This document shows positions 34,322 through 44,870 of a stretch of 64,000 nt of DNA, piece after piece. The stretch spans positions 136,867,624 through 136,931,623 of the forward strand of contig OY755038.1 of assembly GCA_963576565.1 (NCBI GenBank), read 5' to 3'. The number at the start of each line of letters is the position of its first letter. Position 1 is the stretch's first letter. Below the pieces are notes generated by a model that was not told the origin of the DNA, did not search any database, and saw only the letters and a list, made by a program, of their open reading frames with translations. Position numbers and translations under genes: made by a program. This stretch comes from Aspidapion aeneum. Taxonomy: Eukaryota; Arthropoda; Insecta; Coleoptera; Brentidae.

Positions 34322-34913
34322 CTCACATAGCACAAAAATCACATCAACATTAAATTCACGTGAACAAAAATAACAAAGTTTTTTTTTTTCTTGGAAACAA
34401 CCTCATACCATTTAATATTTATTTTGATAAATCTACAAGCTTAAAAATAACATAAAAACAAGGAGAAATCAAATTATAAAAATGTACCTTTTGCTGAAGT
34501 TTCTGGTGCTGTGTATATAACGTTTTATTTACCCTCGTTATTTTCAGGTATCAAACTCACACAGAAAAGTCCCGACTATGGGTGGTGATACTGCTAGTAA
34601 AGTCTCAAAAATATTCGGTAGAAAAGCCATGCAGGTCGCGTTTTGGAATTCGTGTAGTGAAGGCGTGAATCTAATGTGATTTTAACGTTGCTAAAAATCA
34701 CTTGAAACTAACGTAAAAACATTGCTGTTTTAATGTGATAGAGGCGTTATCAAAACGCAGTTTTTAGCAACGTTATTTTCTTATAACGTTAATGAATAAT
34801 ATATTAAGCTTGTTTTCATATATGAAATAAACGTTTTTTTTAGCAGCTTTTAAAATCAATTTTTTTTCTCACACTTTTGTTTACGTGTTAAACATGTGAT
34901 TGTGCTATGTGGG
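34322..34913. mobile_element. MITE-like element, ~592 bp, TA-flanked
   Basis: The ends are inverted: CTCACATAGCACAAAAATCA on the left, and CCCACATAGCACAATCACAT reading inwards from the right. TA lies outside both ends (34320-34321 and 34914-34915). No transposase is present. Internal inverted copies of AACGTTGCTAAAAA occur near 34683 and 34760. Confidence 0.65.
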
Positions 34914-36061
34914 TATATACTAGTAACATGTGCCAAACATATTATGAATGAGGAAGTTGGGCAAAAATTTTTTTTTACCCGAGTTGACACCCTATATAAG
35001 TGTTAGAAAGAAACTATATCCGTTCCCCTCAGAATATAGTAGAAACGTTCATCACCTACATAGTATATACCGGGTAAATATAAAAAAAAATATTTTTTCA
35101 ATTTTTTTTTTATTTTAATTTTTTTTTGTCCACCTGGATACAACGAGTTCCTGTTAGGGCTTGATTATATTGTTTAGAAAAGTCAGCTGTCCTTACATAG
35201 GGATGTCAAACCGAACTAAAACTAGAGTACGCCGGGACTCGAGATTTTTTTTTGTAAAAGCAGCATCATAAGGCAATATTTTTTTTTTCACTTTCTGGAG
35301 AGGCGGATTAATTTAATACCAGTCCTGATCCTATCATTCAAATTGGACCAGGACTGAACCGACCTGACATAAGATTTGGCTTTTTAGTTTAGTTTTTTTT
35401 AATTGCGACTAACGATGGTTTCATCTTAACGTTTAACCGGGCCATACTCATAATGATTAAAAAGTTCTTTTTTGTTTTCTGATTTAGCTATAAATATATT
35501 TTTAATTACTTAAAAGAAAAAGAAAAATATTTATAGGGGTAGTTTTTTTCTCTTCCTTGAGAGACTGACGTTACGAAGGATTACCAAATTGATTTAATAC
35601 CTGACCAATCCTGAAACTACCAGTCCCACCAGACTGGACCTGACTTGACTGAAAGGGTGCTGTTCCATTTTTTATTTCGGGGCATCTTCGATTCCCCTGA
35701 AACTTAACCCATCCTTACATTATAATATTAAGGATTTGGATGTCTTTTAAGCAAAACAGTATTTCCCCAAACCCACAACTTACCTACACACGCACACACT
35801 ATCGCAAAGACACGCATGACATGCCTACACTCACACCCTCATCTTCGCTTACGCCCTTATACACCGACTTTCATCCGTTTACTTATATTTTCGCTCCACG
35901 TGCGGGCGAACACATGCATTTACCGCTCCTTCATCTAGATAGATTTTTTTTTAGATGCTTTCCTCCTGAATGCGTTTTAGTGTTTTGCCTACTACTGTAT
36001 ATTCGCATGTTTTTTTTTTGCTTAGCTACGGGTTTAGGGTTTCTTCACTTCTGTTACCATT

Positions 36062-36073
36062 GTCAAGGTTAGT
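36062..36073 (+). promoter_or_regulatory. Candidate 5' splice site just upstream of GIANT gag
   Basis: GTCAAG followed by GTTAGT, with the intron starting at 36068, 28 nt before the gag ATG. It could pair with the 3' splice site at 56637-56638 to make a subgenomic mRNA for the last ORF; this is inference. Confidence 0.45.
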
Positions 36074-36095
36074 AGGACACTGACAAACACATAAT

Positions 36096-37960
36096 ATGGA
36101 CTCCAAGGCTCAGACGTTAATAGGTGGAGAAGACGAGACCTTACCTTTGAGAGAAAGTGTTTCTCCAACTGGGGAGGATCCACCTGCATCAGCGTTCACG
36201 GGTCTTCATACTCCGGCCTCATTTCTGGCCCCCAGCTTGTTGCCCGATAATTTTCCGTCCGTGGAACTCACCGAGCCGGTAGACGTGCTGTCTGGTATTC
36301 CGCCGAAAACAGTAGATTTACCCCTAGCTTGGGTTTACTCTCTTAAAAAATCCGAAATGGATATGCAGTTGGGGAAGTTTGGCCTTTCTACTGAAGGTAA
36401 CATGAATAAGAAACGACAACGACTGGCGACCTACCTCCGAGACGGTAGAAGATCCCCGCTTCCGCTCGCCCGTGTAGAGGAAACTCCGACGCCTGAACAA
36501 ACTTCCGGTACCATACTCGACGATCAAAAGGAAAAAGTGACTGTTTATTCCGTCACAAATGCTGAATCCGCCGGCTCGGTTGTTTGCAGGGAGTCATCCT
36601 TCCTCATCCGTCTCTCAGTCACTCCTCATCAGTAACCCAGCCGGCGACAACTTCGCTGATCTGGTCCCATCCGACCTACTCAACTGTCTACTCCGGGTAT
36701 CCCACCGTATCCCAAAGGACAACTTCCCTTCCATACCCGCCGTACCAAAATGCCCCATTCGTCGTCCCCACCGCTGGGTACTTTCCAACTTCCTCCAGGT
36801 ATGAAGTGCCCAATTACCTAACCTCTTGTCAACAGTCGGTCCGCTCCATCTCTTTGGATTCTTCAGTTACCGTTACCGTACCTTCCTCCGATAATCTTCC
36901 GATAACATCTAGTCAATCGCCGCAAACGATTTCGTCCGCAGCAGTGATTGTGCTAACCATGGTTACCATGGCCACCACTGGTCGGACACCCTCGTACCCG
37001 ACTCCGTTACCGCCGTCCTCGTTCGTGAACGTTTCGAATTCCGGTAGGTCACCAAGGAATCCGGTTCAATTGCCGTTTTCCCAACCATATCTTACTACGC
37101 CCCATGAGGCTCCAGTTCCTGAAATGACAGTAGCACCCACGGCCAGTTATTCACCACCGGCCACCTTTTCACCATCCCCACACCGCTATGTACAATCAGC
37201 TCCGTTGACCGCCCCCGCAACCATAAGCAGCCTGTCAACGAATCCATGTACTCACCGTCCAATGACCGGCCCTGTCTTGGTACCATCTTCGATGACTTCA
37301 CTGGTACCCATTCACCCCAATGTGGCCAATTGGAAAATTAGCTACGATGGTAGTGGAGATCCGGTCTCTTTCATCGAAAAACTGGAGGAGACGTGCAGTT
37401 CCTATGGAATTCATCTGGATTCTATCGTGGGCCAGGTACCACAATTGTTACGTGGGGAAGCAGAAGCCTGGTGTCGAAACAACCGTTCCCAGTGGTACTC
37501 ATGGGTTCACTTCCTAGAGGATTTCCGAACTCATTATTTTCCTGTCAACTACTTAGCCGACCTGGAAGCCGAAATTGCAAGATGCGTTCAGTCCAACCGG
37601 GAACCGGTTTCCAAATATGTAACAGACATGCAGACTCTTCTAAGGAGACATGGAGGATACTCTCCTGCCCAAGAACTAACATAGCTGTATCGGAACTTAC
37701 TGCCAATGTACCGTCAAAACATCCGCCGCACCGATTTTCATGATATCGTGACCTTTACCCGCTCCGTCCGAGAACTGGAGGTGCTTCGCACCGAATTAGA
37801 GGCAGTTCCAAACCATCGAACAGCCATTCGTAGTACTAACCCTCCGCCTACCAGATCGTTAACGGCCCGGCAGCCACCGGCTCCCCCGGCCCATCAAAAC
37901 CGTCCCGTGCAGATTCCCAACCAACTTGACATTTGTTGGAGATGCGGACAAACTGGCCAT
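36096..37960 (+). pseudogene. GIANT gag, N-terminal and capsid part (SAP-Gag), broken
   Basis: Gag of a Ty3/gypsy element; it would form the particle. It starts at ATG 36096 (MDSKAQTLIGGED). A SAP-like motif, usually DNA-binding, lies at about 36320-36450 (LKKSEMDMQLGKFGLST, KKRQRLATYL). The frame shifts near 36580, and a Ser/Pro/Thr-rich linker follows. A retrotransposon-Gag capsid domain runs from 37320 (NWKISYDGSGDPVSFIEKLE, LLRGEAEAWCRNN, FLEDFRTHYFP). A stop at 37682-37684 interrupts the capsid. The frame continues to a zinc knuckle beginning CWRCGQTGH at 37934-37960, where the INNER element is inserted. The remainder is at 50997-51143. Confidence 0.9.
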
Positions 37961-40306
37961 TGTTGCGGCCCTAATTTTTTTATGTACATCACCCTTGTTT
38001 CTAATGATATATATTTTCAAAATAAATTCTAGTATCTATCCAAGACCCTAACAAAATCGACAAGTTGCAATAAACAACGCCGGTCCCACCTGCCGCCAGC
38101 TTTTTTACGTTTAACAGCCGGAAGGTCATGGGTTCAAGTCCAGAAAAACCTAAATTAGGAAAAACCAGGGGCGCCACGTATTTGTTAAGGTGGGGGACGT
38201 CGGGTGTTAAATTTTTGTTATAGATTTTGTTCACAGAATAACAATCCCAAATACGAACTAATTACTACTCTATTTAGGAAACTGAATACTTCAATTAACT
38301 AACTATTTAATCATTGTAACAATTTTCCCTTAAGAGAACTAGGAATGCTTCTACAAGGATAGGTTGGAAATTTCTTTGATTCTATTCGGCGACACTGTTA
38401 GAGGGTTATCAAAATAAGTAAACACAAGGATTGAGGTTAAGTAGATTGTATAATGGGCTTTCTTTATCTGTTAACAGTTTAAATGGAGGAAATTATTAAT
38501 CATTAATATTAATTAACATTTTTAAGCAAAACAGTAAGTTAGTTTAAAAAAAACAAAATATGGTTTTTATTTTAAAATTGAAGTTGAATAGAAAAATGGA
38601 GTCATGCAAGGTTAGAAATCATCATCATTCTTGCAAATAAAATTGATAAATATAAAAAAAACAATATAGTTTCTGACGTCTGAGCTCAGGATGTCGTTTA
38701 CACTGGGGAAAAAAATTATTATGAATATCAACTGTTAAGTTACCTATATAAGAATCATGGTATTATTTTAAATAAAAACAAATAGTATGAGTTATTATTT
38801 ATATTATAGTCGAACCTGGTCAATAGGTGTGTTTAGTTAGGCCTCCCCAGCACTAAACCAAGGTCGACTACAAATTACTAACTTGATATTGTAAAAATTT
38901 TGTCATAAGCGCCGTCACATCTCTTGATTACACCAATGTAAGAACCAACATCACCTGGCTGTTCTAATCAGTCACAGCATACAACCACACAGAGAAAGAC
39001 ACAACTTCTTGTACATTCAAACGCAGAACCCACCTGGAGAACCCTGGAAAAGAAAAAGGACACCTTCAGTTTTCCAGTGGTGTACTAATAATTCGTGGTT
39101 TAACAACTCAAAACACACTGCATATTTCAGTGGTCGTGCCTGAACTATAAAGCCGCTTCATAAATAATTAAATAAAAAAAACGTCAAGGAAACATTACTA
39201 ATAAAAAAAAATTATATTTTCTTTTTTTTTCAAGACTCGGTTGGGGAAATTCACACTCACCTTCTGAAAGAAGGGTTCCCCACTCCAACGCAGTCTCATC
39301 CTACAGTCCGGTAGAGCGGACACATCACAGCCCTCGGCTTAGCACATTAGGCTAAAATGGGTCGTGCTACCATATACTGTAAATAAGAAACAATCTCAGC
39401 TTCACGCCCAATTAAGTTACAATTGACCAAAACCCCAAAAACTAAGATTTTTACCCAAAAGAACCACGAGTACCCCTAACCTTAAAAAAAAAATATGGCT
39501 TACCAATTCCACTGGTACTACCCATGTTTCAGCAGTAGCCGGGAGACAGATCGAACAGCTTTTAATAAAAAAAATTCGGTCTTGCCCCTTTTTAAGGGCT
39601 GGAAAACGATCCCCTTTTACACGAGGGTGCTTCCAGAAAGACAAATGTCAAAAGAAAGGAAAGATGTCAAAAGAACGAAAGAACAGTCGACCAGTGACAA
39701 CCAACCCGGGTTCCATCTCTGCACCATCCACAACTCGGACAGAACAAACCTCCTGAACTGGTTGCACCGAACAGTATTGTCAATCAGAACCAAGTTAATC
39801 GTTCCTCAAAATTCAAGAAAAATGTACTGTGCAACCAATGTACAACAATCAGCCCTTATTTGCTTCATAAGTCCGGATAATATAAACAATGTCCCAGTGT
39901 TCCAGATTCAGCACCGAGCAGAATAAGTAATCGTGAGCAGCCGTACAACCAGAGAAATGTACCCAACCTGCAAAATATGCTTGTGCAACCAACCAAAACA
40001 CCGCGCGTGGTATTACAACCTCACTTTTCCATAGGTAAATAAAATCGAATTAAGTACACGGTTTTTTAATTTTCCAACAAATAAAAGGTGTTTTATAGGC
40101 CGGCAGTCAGTGATACAATTTGTAAAAATGCCCATCTTAAATCACAACAGAACCTGTCTAACAGTGCGCGAAACATGGATTGATTTACATAAACTTAAGG
40201 TAGGTTTATAGAATTTAAAGTAGATTTATAAAAAAAATGTTGATTACTAACCACAATTGTTAGTGTGAAACTACACGGTGTCTTAAAGATAATTTCACAC
40301 GTAACA
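37961..40306 (-). repeat. INNER 3' LTR
   Basis: 2346 bp, nearly identical to 48608-50992. The plus strand, antisense to the element, carries a 143-codon open frame (39495-39926) and a Pol III B-box-like sequence GGTTCAAGTCC at 38131-38141. Both are conserved in the other LTR simply because the LTRs are young. Confidence 0.95.
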
Positions 40307-40351
40307 ATCCCCCCTTGCTTCAAAATGGTTAACCCCAAGGGTTAAACATAT

Positions 40352-43300
40352 CTAGTTATCATTCGACAGCTTAAGATCCTTCGAGTGCCAAGAACCTGGA
40401 AGAACACTACCATCCAATTCCTTCAATACATACGTCCACGGCGACAGTTTCTGGTGAATCACATAGGGACCTACAAAAGGTGGAGCCAACTTATGAGAGA
40501 AATACTTAGCAGCATTGGATTGCACAAAATTCTTCTTCCACACCTTTTGACCCACAGAATATTCTTCCGAGCGTTTACGCAGATTATACTTCTCTACACT
40601 CTTACGACCCGCTACTTCTAGACGTTTCTTGGTTTCGGCAAACATCTCTCGAAACAGTAAATTTCTTGTAATCCCGGAATCTTGAACACCAGACTCAACA
40701 CCTAACAATTCCTCATTCCGATAGTCCTCACCAGACAAACACATGTTCCTTCCAAAGTTCATTAAGTAGGGAGTCACTCTTGTAGTCTCATGTACAGAAG
40801 TACGAATGGCACAAGCCAAACGATGAACGTGTTGGTCCCAAATGCGGTGGTTATCCTTGACGTACATACGAATCATGATCTCGATCTGGCGGTTTTGTCT
40901 CTCAGTTGGGTTAGCCCTTGGGTGGTAGAAGGCATTAAATCTGAGATTAACATTATACGTCTCCGCCAATTTACGAAACTGACCACCCTTAAACTGACTA
41001 CCGTTGTCTAAAATGATTTTCCTAGGAACCCCAAAAATCATAAAGACTTGTTCTTCAATTCGGTTAACCACAAGGTTCATTGACATCGAACGAAGGGGAA
41101 ACACCAGTGTAAATTTACTGAGATTATCATATACTACTAGAAGAGCTGTATGTCCCTTTGTACTTCGAGGTAACGGACCCACAAGATCAACGGAAATGAT
41201 CTCCCAAAACCTACTAGGTTTCTCATTAGGAATCATATGATCGCGAGCCCCTTTAGGATCAACTTTGTGAGCAGCACACACAGTACAACGTCGAACATAA
41301 GACGCAACGTCCTGGCGCATCTTAGGCCAATAGTACTTTTCTGCCAAACGTTCATAGGTCTTATAGACTCCAGTATGACCGGATGTAGGAGGGTCATGGC
41401 CCGCAGACAGTGTTTTGTGTCGTTCCTCCTTCGGCAGTACTAGCTTCCAATTATCCCCTCGAGGCATTAAACTTGAAAATTCCTGTTTAATATATTTGTA
41501 CAAGTTACCATCCTCTCCGATACGCCAATTAAGAAACTTCAAAGGTTTATCCATCACATTTTTAACCATCCTGTTATACCAGCGGTCCTTCTTATTCGGC
41601 TGAGGTGAAGTAATTTCACTACAAATTAGATCAATCATAGGAACAGCCCGTGATAACATATCAGGTACAATCAGGTCTATGCCTTTACGGTGGATAATCT
41701 TATAGTCATACTGTTGTAGTTTTACTGACCAGCGTGCCAGGCGTCCGGAAGGATCCTTTAGGTTGTGTAACCATTTAAGAGCAAAGTGATCCGTAATAAT
41801 CGTAAAAGGAAGTCCCTCAATATAAGGTCGAAGTTTTTCAATCGCCCATACCACTGCGAGACATTCACGTTCAGTGGTGCTAAAGTTTTGCTCCTGCCGA
41901 GTAAGAGAACGACTTAAATAACAAACCACTCGTTCACCACCTTCTGAATCAGGCTGAGTGAGAACCGCTCCAATCCCATAACCACGGGCGTCGGTTTGTA
42001 TAATAAAATCTTTGGAATAATCGTGACAATTCAAAATAGGTGCACTCACCAGTAACTCCTTAATTTTTCTAAAAGACTCCTCACACTCTGGTGTCCAATT
42101 AAATTTGTGATGCTTCTTAGTCAGCGCGGTTATTGGAGTCACTATTGAAGAGAACTCCGAAACAAAACGCCGATACCAACTAAAAGAACCCAATATTCTC
42201 CGTACTTCTTTAACAGTTCTGGGACGTGGTAACTCTAACATACTTTTAACTTTATCTGGGTCGACCTTCAACCCTCGGCTGGTAACTAAATAGCCCAGAT
42301 ACTTCATTTCAGGCTTACACCATTGACATTTCTCCCAACTGATAGTAATATTGGCCGCCATCAACCTACGGAAAACTTCGTCAAGGATTTGAATATGTTT
42401 TTCGAACGTCGAAGTTACGCAGACGACATAATCCAAGTAGACAAAGACGTGCGGCTCGAGGTCAGCACCCAGGACATTCTGAATAAGCCTTTGCCACGTT
42501 GTCGGAGCGTTATGAAGTCCAAATGGCATTCTCTTAAATTGGTATAAACCCCGGTGACAAATAAAAGCCGTAAGAGGCCGAGACTTCTCTTCTATCGGTA
42601 CCTGCCAATAGGCGCTTTTAATGTCCAGACTTGAAAGATATTTGGCATTGTTTAGCTTGTCTAAGGTCTCGGTTACGAGAGGTAAAGGATAGTTATCTCT
42701 TTGTGTGACTGCGTTCAAGCGGCGATAGTCGACGCAAAATCTTGTTTTCCCAGTGTTTTTCTTTTGTACTACCACCACCTGAGACGCCCAGGGACTACTG
42801 CTAGGTTCTATCACACCTTGAGTTAGCATGGACTCAATCTTATCATCAATGACCTTTTGTATAACAGGAGAAACCCGATAAGGACGTTGTCGGATCGGCG
42901 CAGACTCAGTAAGGATACGATGTTCCACTCTATTAGTACGACCAAGTTGTGTACCCATCAAGGACTTATATTTATTAACCAAATCTTCCATTTGCGCAGA
43001 TTGTAAGGGTGTCAACACCGTAAGGGTCTCGTTCTCGATACTAAAAATAGTGTCAGCATTCTCAGCAAAATGCCTTTCGCTCTGCCTGAGGTCAGGAACT
43101 ACCCCCATTACTTTCCAAAAATCAATACCCAAAATTAACAAGTGAGGTACCGGCAGGTCGATAACGCCTAAACTTTGTACACGCTGACCGTTGGCGACAG
43201 AACACGAACATTTTCTTGAAGTATCCAAGCGAAGCCCCAAGTTCTTGACGATCTCCCAACCCAAGCTACCAAGAAAAGTTTTGGACGCACCCGAATCCAA

Positions 43301-43432
43301 AAGCCCCAAAATCTTATGCCCCAGGACCTCAACTTCGAGATATGGTCGTTCATCATTACGAGCGTAGTCTAAAATAAATTCTAAAATCGGTGAAAATGAA
43401 TTAGCCGGATCAGTATTGGCGACTTGGCTCAA
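40352..43432 (-). CDS. INNER Pol: protease, RT (YLDY), RNase H, integrase
   Basis: Uninterrupted pol frame of 1026 codons. The listed 5' end is a TTG; the open frame continues upstream to 43474, so Pol is probably reached by -1 frameshifting from gag rather than by its own start. Protease LLDSGASKTFLG lies near residue 48. RT has SPWASQVVVVQKK, RLNAVTQRDNYPLP and GLYQFKRMPFGLHNAPTTW. Its active site reads VYLDYVVCV near residue 335, so the second catalytic Asp of YLDD is Tyr (codon TAT, 42428-42430). RNase H reads QTDARGYGIGAVL near 477 and YLSRSLTRQEQNF. The integrase zinc finger is at about 690-740, and D,D,E lie in SVDLVGPL, LDNGSQF and ANPTERQNR. Everything except the RT active site looks intact. 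Confidence 0.93.
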   Translation of the reverse strand: MSQVANTDPANSFSPILEFILDYARNDERPYLEVEVLGHKILGLLDSGASKTFLGSLGWEIVKNLGLRLDTSRKCSCSVANGQRVQSLGVIDLPVPHLLILGIDFWKVMGVVPDLRQSERHFAENADTIFSIENETLTVLTPLQSAQMEDLVNKYKSLMGTQLGRTNRVEHRILTESAPIRQRPYRVSPVIQKVIDDKIESMLTQGVIEPSSSPWASQVVVVQKKNTGKTRFCVDYRRLNAVTQRDNYPLPLVTETLDKLNNAKYLSSLDIKSAYWQVPIEEKSRPLTAFICHRGLYQFKRMPFGLHNAPTTWQRLIQNVLGADLEPHVFVYLDYVVCVTSTFEKHIQILDEVFRRLMAANITISWEKCQWCKPEMKYLGYLVTSRGLKVDPDKVKSMLELPRPRTVKEVRRILGSFSWYRRFVSEFSSIVTPITALTKKHHKFNWTPECEESFRKIKELLVSAPILNCHDYSKDFIIQTDARGYGIGAVLTQPDSEGGERVVCYLSRSLTRQEQNFSTTERECLAVVWAIEKLRPYIEGLPFTIITDHFALKWLHNLKDPSGRLARWSVKLQQYDYKIIHRKGIDLIVPDMLSRAVPMIDLICSEITSPQPNKKDRWYNRMVKNVMDKPLKFLNWRIGEDGNLYKYIKQEFSSLMPRGDNWKLVLPKEERHKTLSAGHDPPTSGHTGVYKTYERLAEKYYWPKMRQDVASYVRRCTVCAAHKVDPKGARDHMIPNEKPSRFWEIISVDLVGPLPRSTKGHTALLVVYDNLSKFTLVFPLRSMSMNLVVNRIEEQVFMIFGVPRKIILDNGSQFKGGQFRKLAETYNVNLRFNAFYHPRANPTERQNRQIEIMIRMYVKDNHRIWDQHVHRLACAIRTSVHETTRVTPYLMNFGRNMCLSGEDYRNEELLGVESGVQDSGITRNLLFREMFAETKKRLEVAGRKSVEKYNLRKRSEEYSVGQKVWKKNFVQSNAAKYFSHKLAPPFVGPYVIHQKLSPWTYVLKELDGSVLPGSWHSKDLKLSNDN

Positions 43433-44870
43433 AGGCCGGCGACCTATGAGTGTCCTCTGCCGTTTCCCGAACGATTACAGTTGGGACACCTATTTCTATA
43501 AACTCCGACAGCCTGACAGCCGTAACATTTAGCTGGACTGCGAGAAAGACAACCAATTGCTTTATGACCAGGTGGGCCTCATCTGAAACACGTTAGTGTG
43601 GTGCTACCCCGTGGAGAAGGAGGAGCGTTTCGTGGTGGTGTTCGTGTACCACTTGTGCTTTGTCTAGATGTCGCCTCTACGGCATCGACTACGCCCTCTG
43701 TTTCTGAAAGGACTTCCACGTAAGCCAGATCAGGTTAAAACCCTTTCTGACAGGCACGGTCGGTCGCTCTTGATTTCTGTCTTCTATCTTCCTACACAGC
43801 CTCTTAAGTTCCTCAACGGTCGACACATCTCGAGGACCCAATCGTTTCTTGTACAAGCTACCGATATTACGCATTAAAATTTTAAGCTTGGCCTCTTCGG
43901 ACACTTGGCAACGTAACCTCTTGAAATAGGTATTCATGATTGAGAGATATTCACCAATACACTCGGATGGTCCCTGCTTTCTGCGTTTCATTTCATCCAA
44001 AAGATCTTCCGCATGTGTGGAGGGCAAAAATTCTGTGCGAAATTCCTCCATCAGTTCATCCCACGTTTCTACAAGGCCTTGCTCAACGCATTCTTGATAG
44101 AACGAAAACGCTCTTAAATCAAATAAGTCGATCCCAGATCGAAAGAGTTCCTCCTTAGTCACGTTACGCGCAACGCGCAACTCCTCTACACGCTGGAAAA
44201 ACGCAGTGAGCGACATCTTGCCGTCACCAGTATACTTGGTAAGACCCCATTTGTGAGGTGGCACTGAAGTAATCTGAGCTCTGGAGTTAAGTCTATAAGG
44301 TAATGGTGATGAAGTTCCTATTGGTCTAGGCTGGTGTCGAGCAGATGGCTCGTCTTGATCGGTGTCCTCATCAGAGTCCGGAGTTCGTCTTGTGCCGCTT
44401 CCTAAGACGGTCAAATCTGGTAGATCTACTGCTACCGCCTCCTTTTTGGTAGCGGACTTATTGTCCAACTGGGCCAAAAGATCTAAGGTCTGTGCCAGCA
44501 ACAATCTTTTAAGCATTATAGACTCCTTGGTTCTGGCCTGTAAATTGTCGATTCGATTTAGGCAGTGGTTTAGTCTAGAATGTAAAGTTATATAGGTTAC
44601 GGTTCTCCTGGAACCTGTAAAGGATTGGACCAAAAGTACCAACTTATCAAGCGTCGATGTGAGGACTCCGGTGTCCTCTTCAACCGAGAATGGGTAAGGG
44701 GGATAGCGCAAACTGTCATTGTTCACCTCTTGTTGCCTTATATATACCAGCCTAGTCTCCAGTTCAGTTTTAGTACCCACTGACTCTACTCCTCTAATGG
44801 CCAACTCGTATCCTATCTCCGAGACTTCAAGTCTCTTAATGTCAATTTTCCCATGCCAAGGATATGACAT
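43433..44870 (-). pseudogene. INNER Gag (SAP plus capsid plus double zinc finger), broken
   Basis: Gag on the minus strand from ATG 44870 (MSYPWHGKIDIKRLEV). An N-terminal SAP-like segment reads EIGYELAIRGVESVGTKTEL. The capsid is retrotransposon-Gag type (WGLTKYTGDGKMSLTAFFQR, EEFRTEFLPSTHAEDLLDEM). A frameshift near 43735 ends the first open frame at 43689. In the following frame a CCHC knuckle starts CFR but its second Cys codon is TGA, near 43580. A second CX2CX9CX2C finger (CYGCQAVGVYRNRCPNC) follows at about 43490-43545. The gag frame ends with TAG near 43446, overlapping pol in the -1 frame. Confidence 0.88.
43462..43468 (-). promoter_or_regulatory. INNER -1 frameshift heptamer GGGAAAC
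   Basis: In the gag zero frame the codons are split as G GGA AAC, a canonical X XXY YYZ slippery site; this heptamer is known from SRV-1 gag-pro. Pol is open in the -1 frame from 43474, and gag stops near 43446, so the site lies inside the overlap. Confidence 0.75.

Larger units (their letters stand above)
32550..36095 (+). other. GIANT 5' leader (~3.5 kb), carrying smaller insertions
   Basis: Long noncoding leader between primer site and gag. It contains an interspersed repeat with internal tandem units (33190-34260), a MITE-like insertion (34322-34913) and poly-T-rich stretches at 35060-35560. A 110-codon open frame at 35740-36072 has a hydrophobic C-terminal stretch but no known domain. 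A 5' splice-site match lies at 36068. Confidence 0.6.

Noticed and set aside
35740..36072. 110-codon open frame with hydrophobic end in the GIANT leader
   Set aside because: No domain and T-rich composition; kept only as a note for the splicing hypothesis, not as a gene.
38117..38150. A true tRNA gene in the INNER LTR
   Set aside because: Only the B-box-like segment is present; no acceptor stem, A box or anticodon arm can be drawn.
39495..39926. 143-codon open frame in the INNER LTR (and at 50181-50612)
   Set aside because: Antisense to the element, no recognisable domain; conservation is explained by the youth of the LTR pair.
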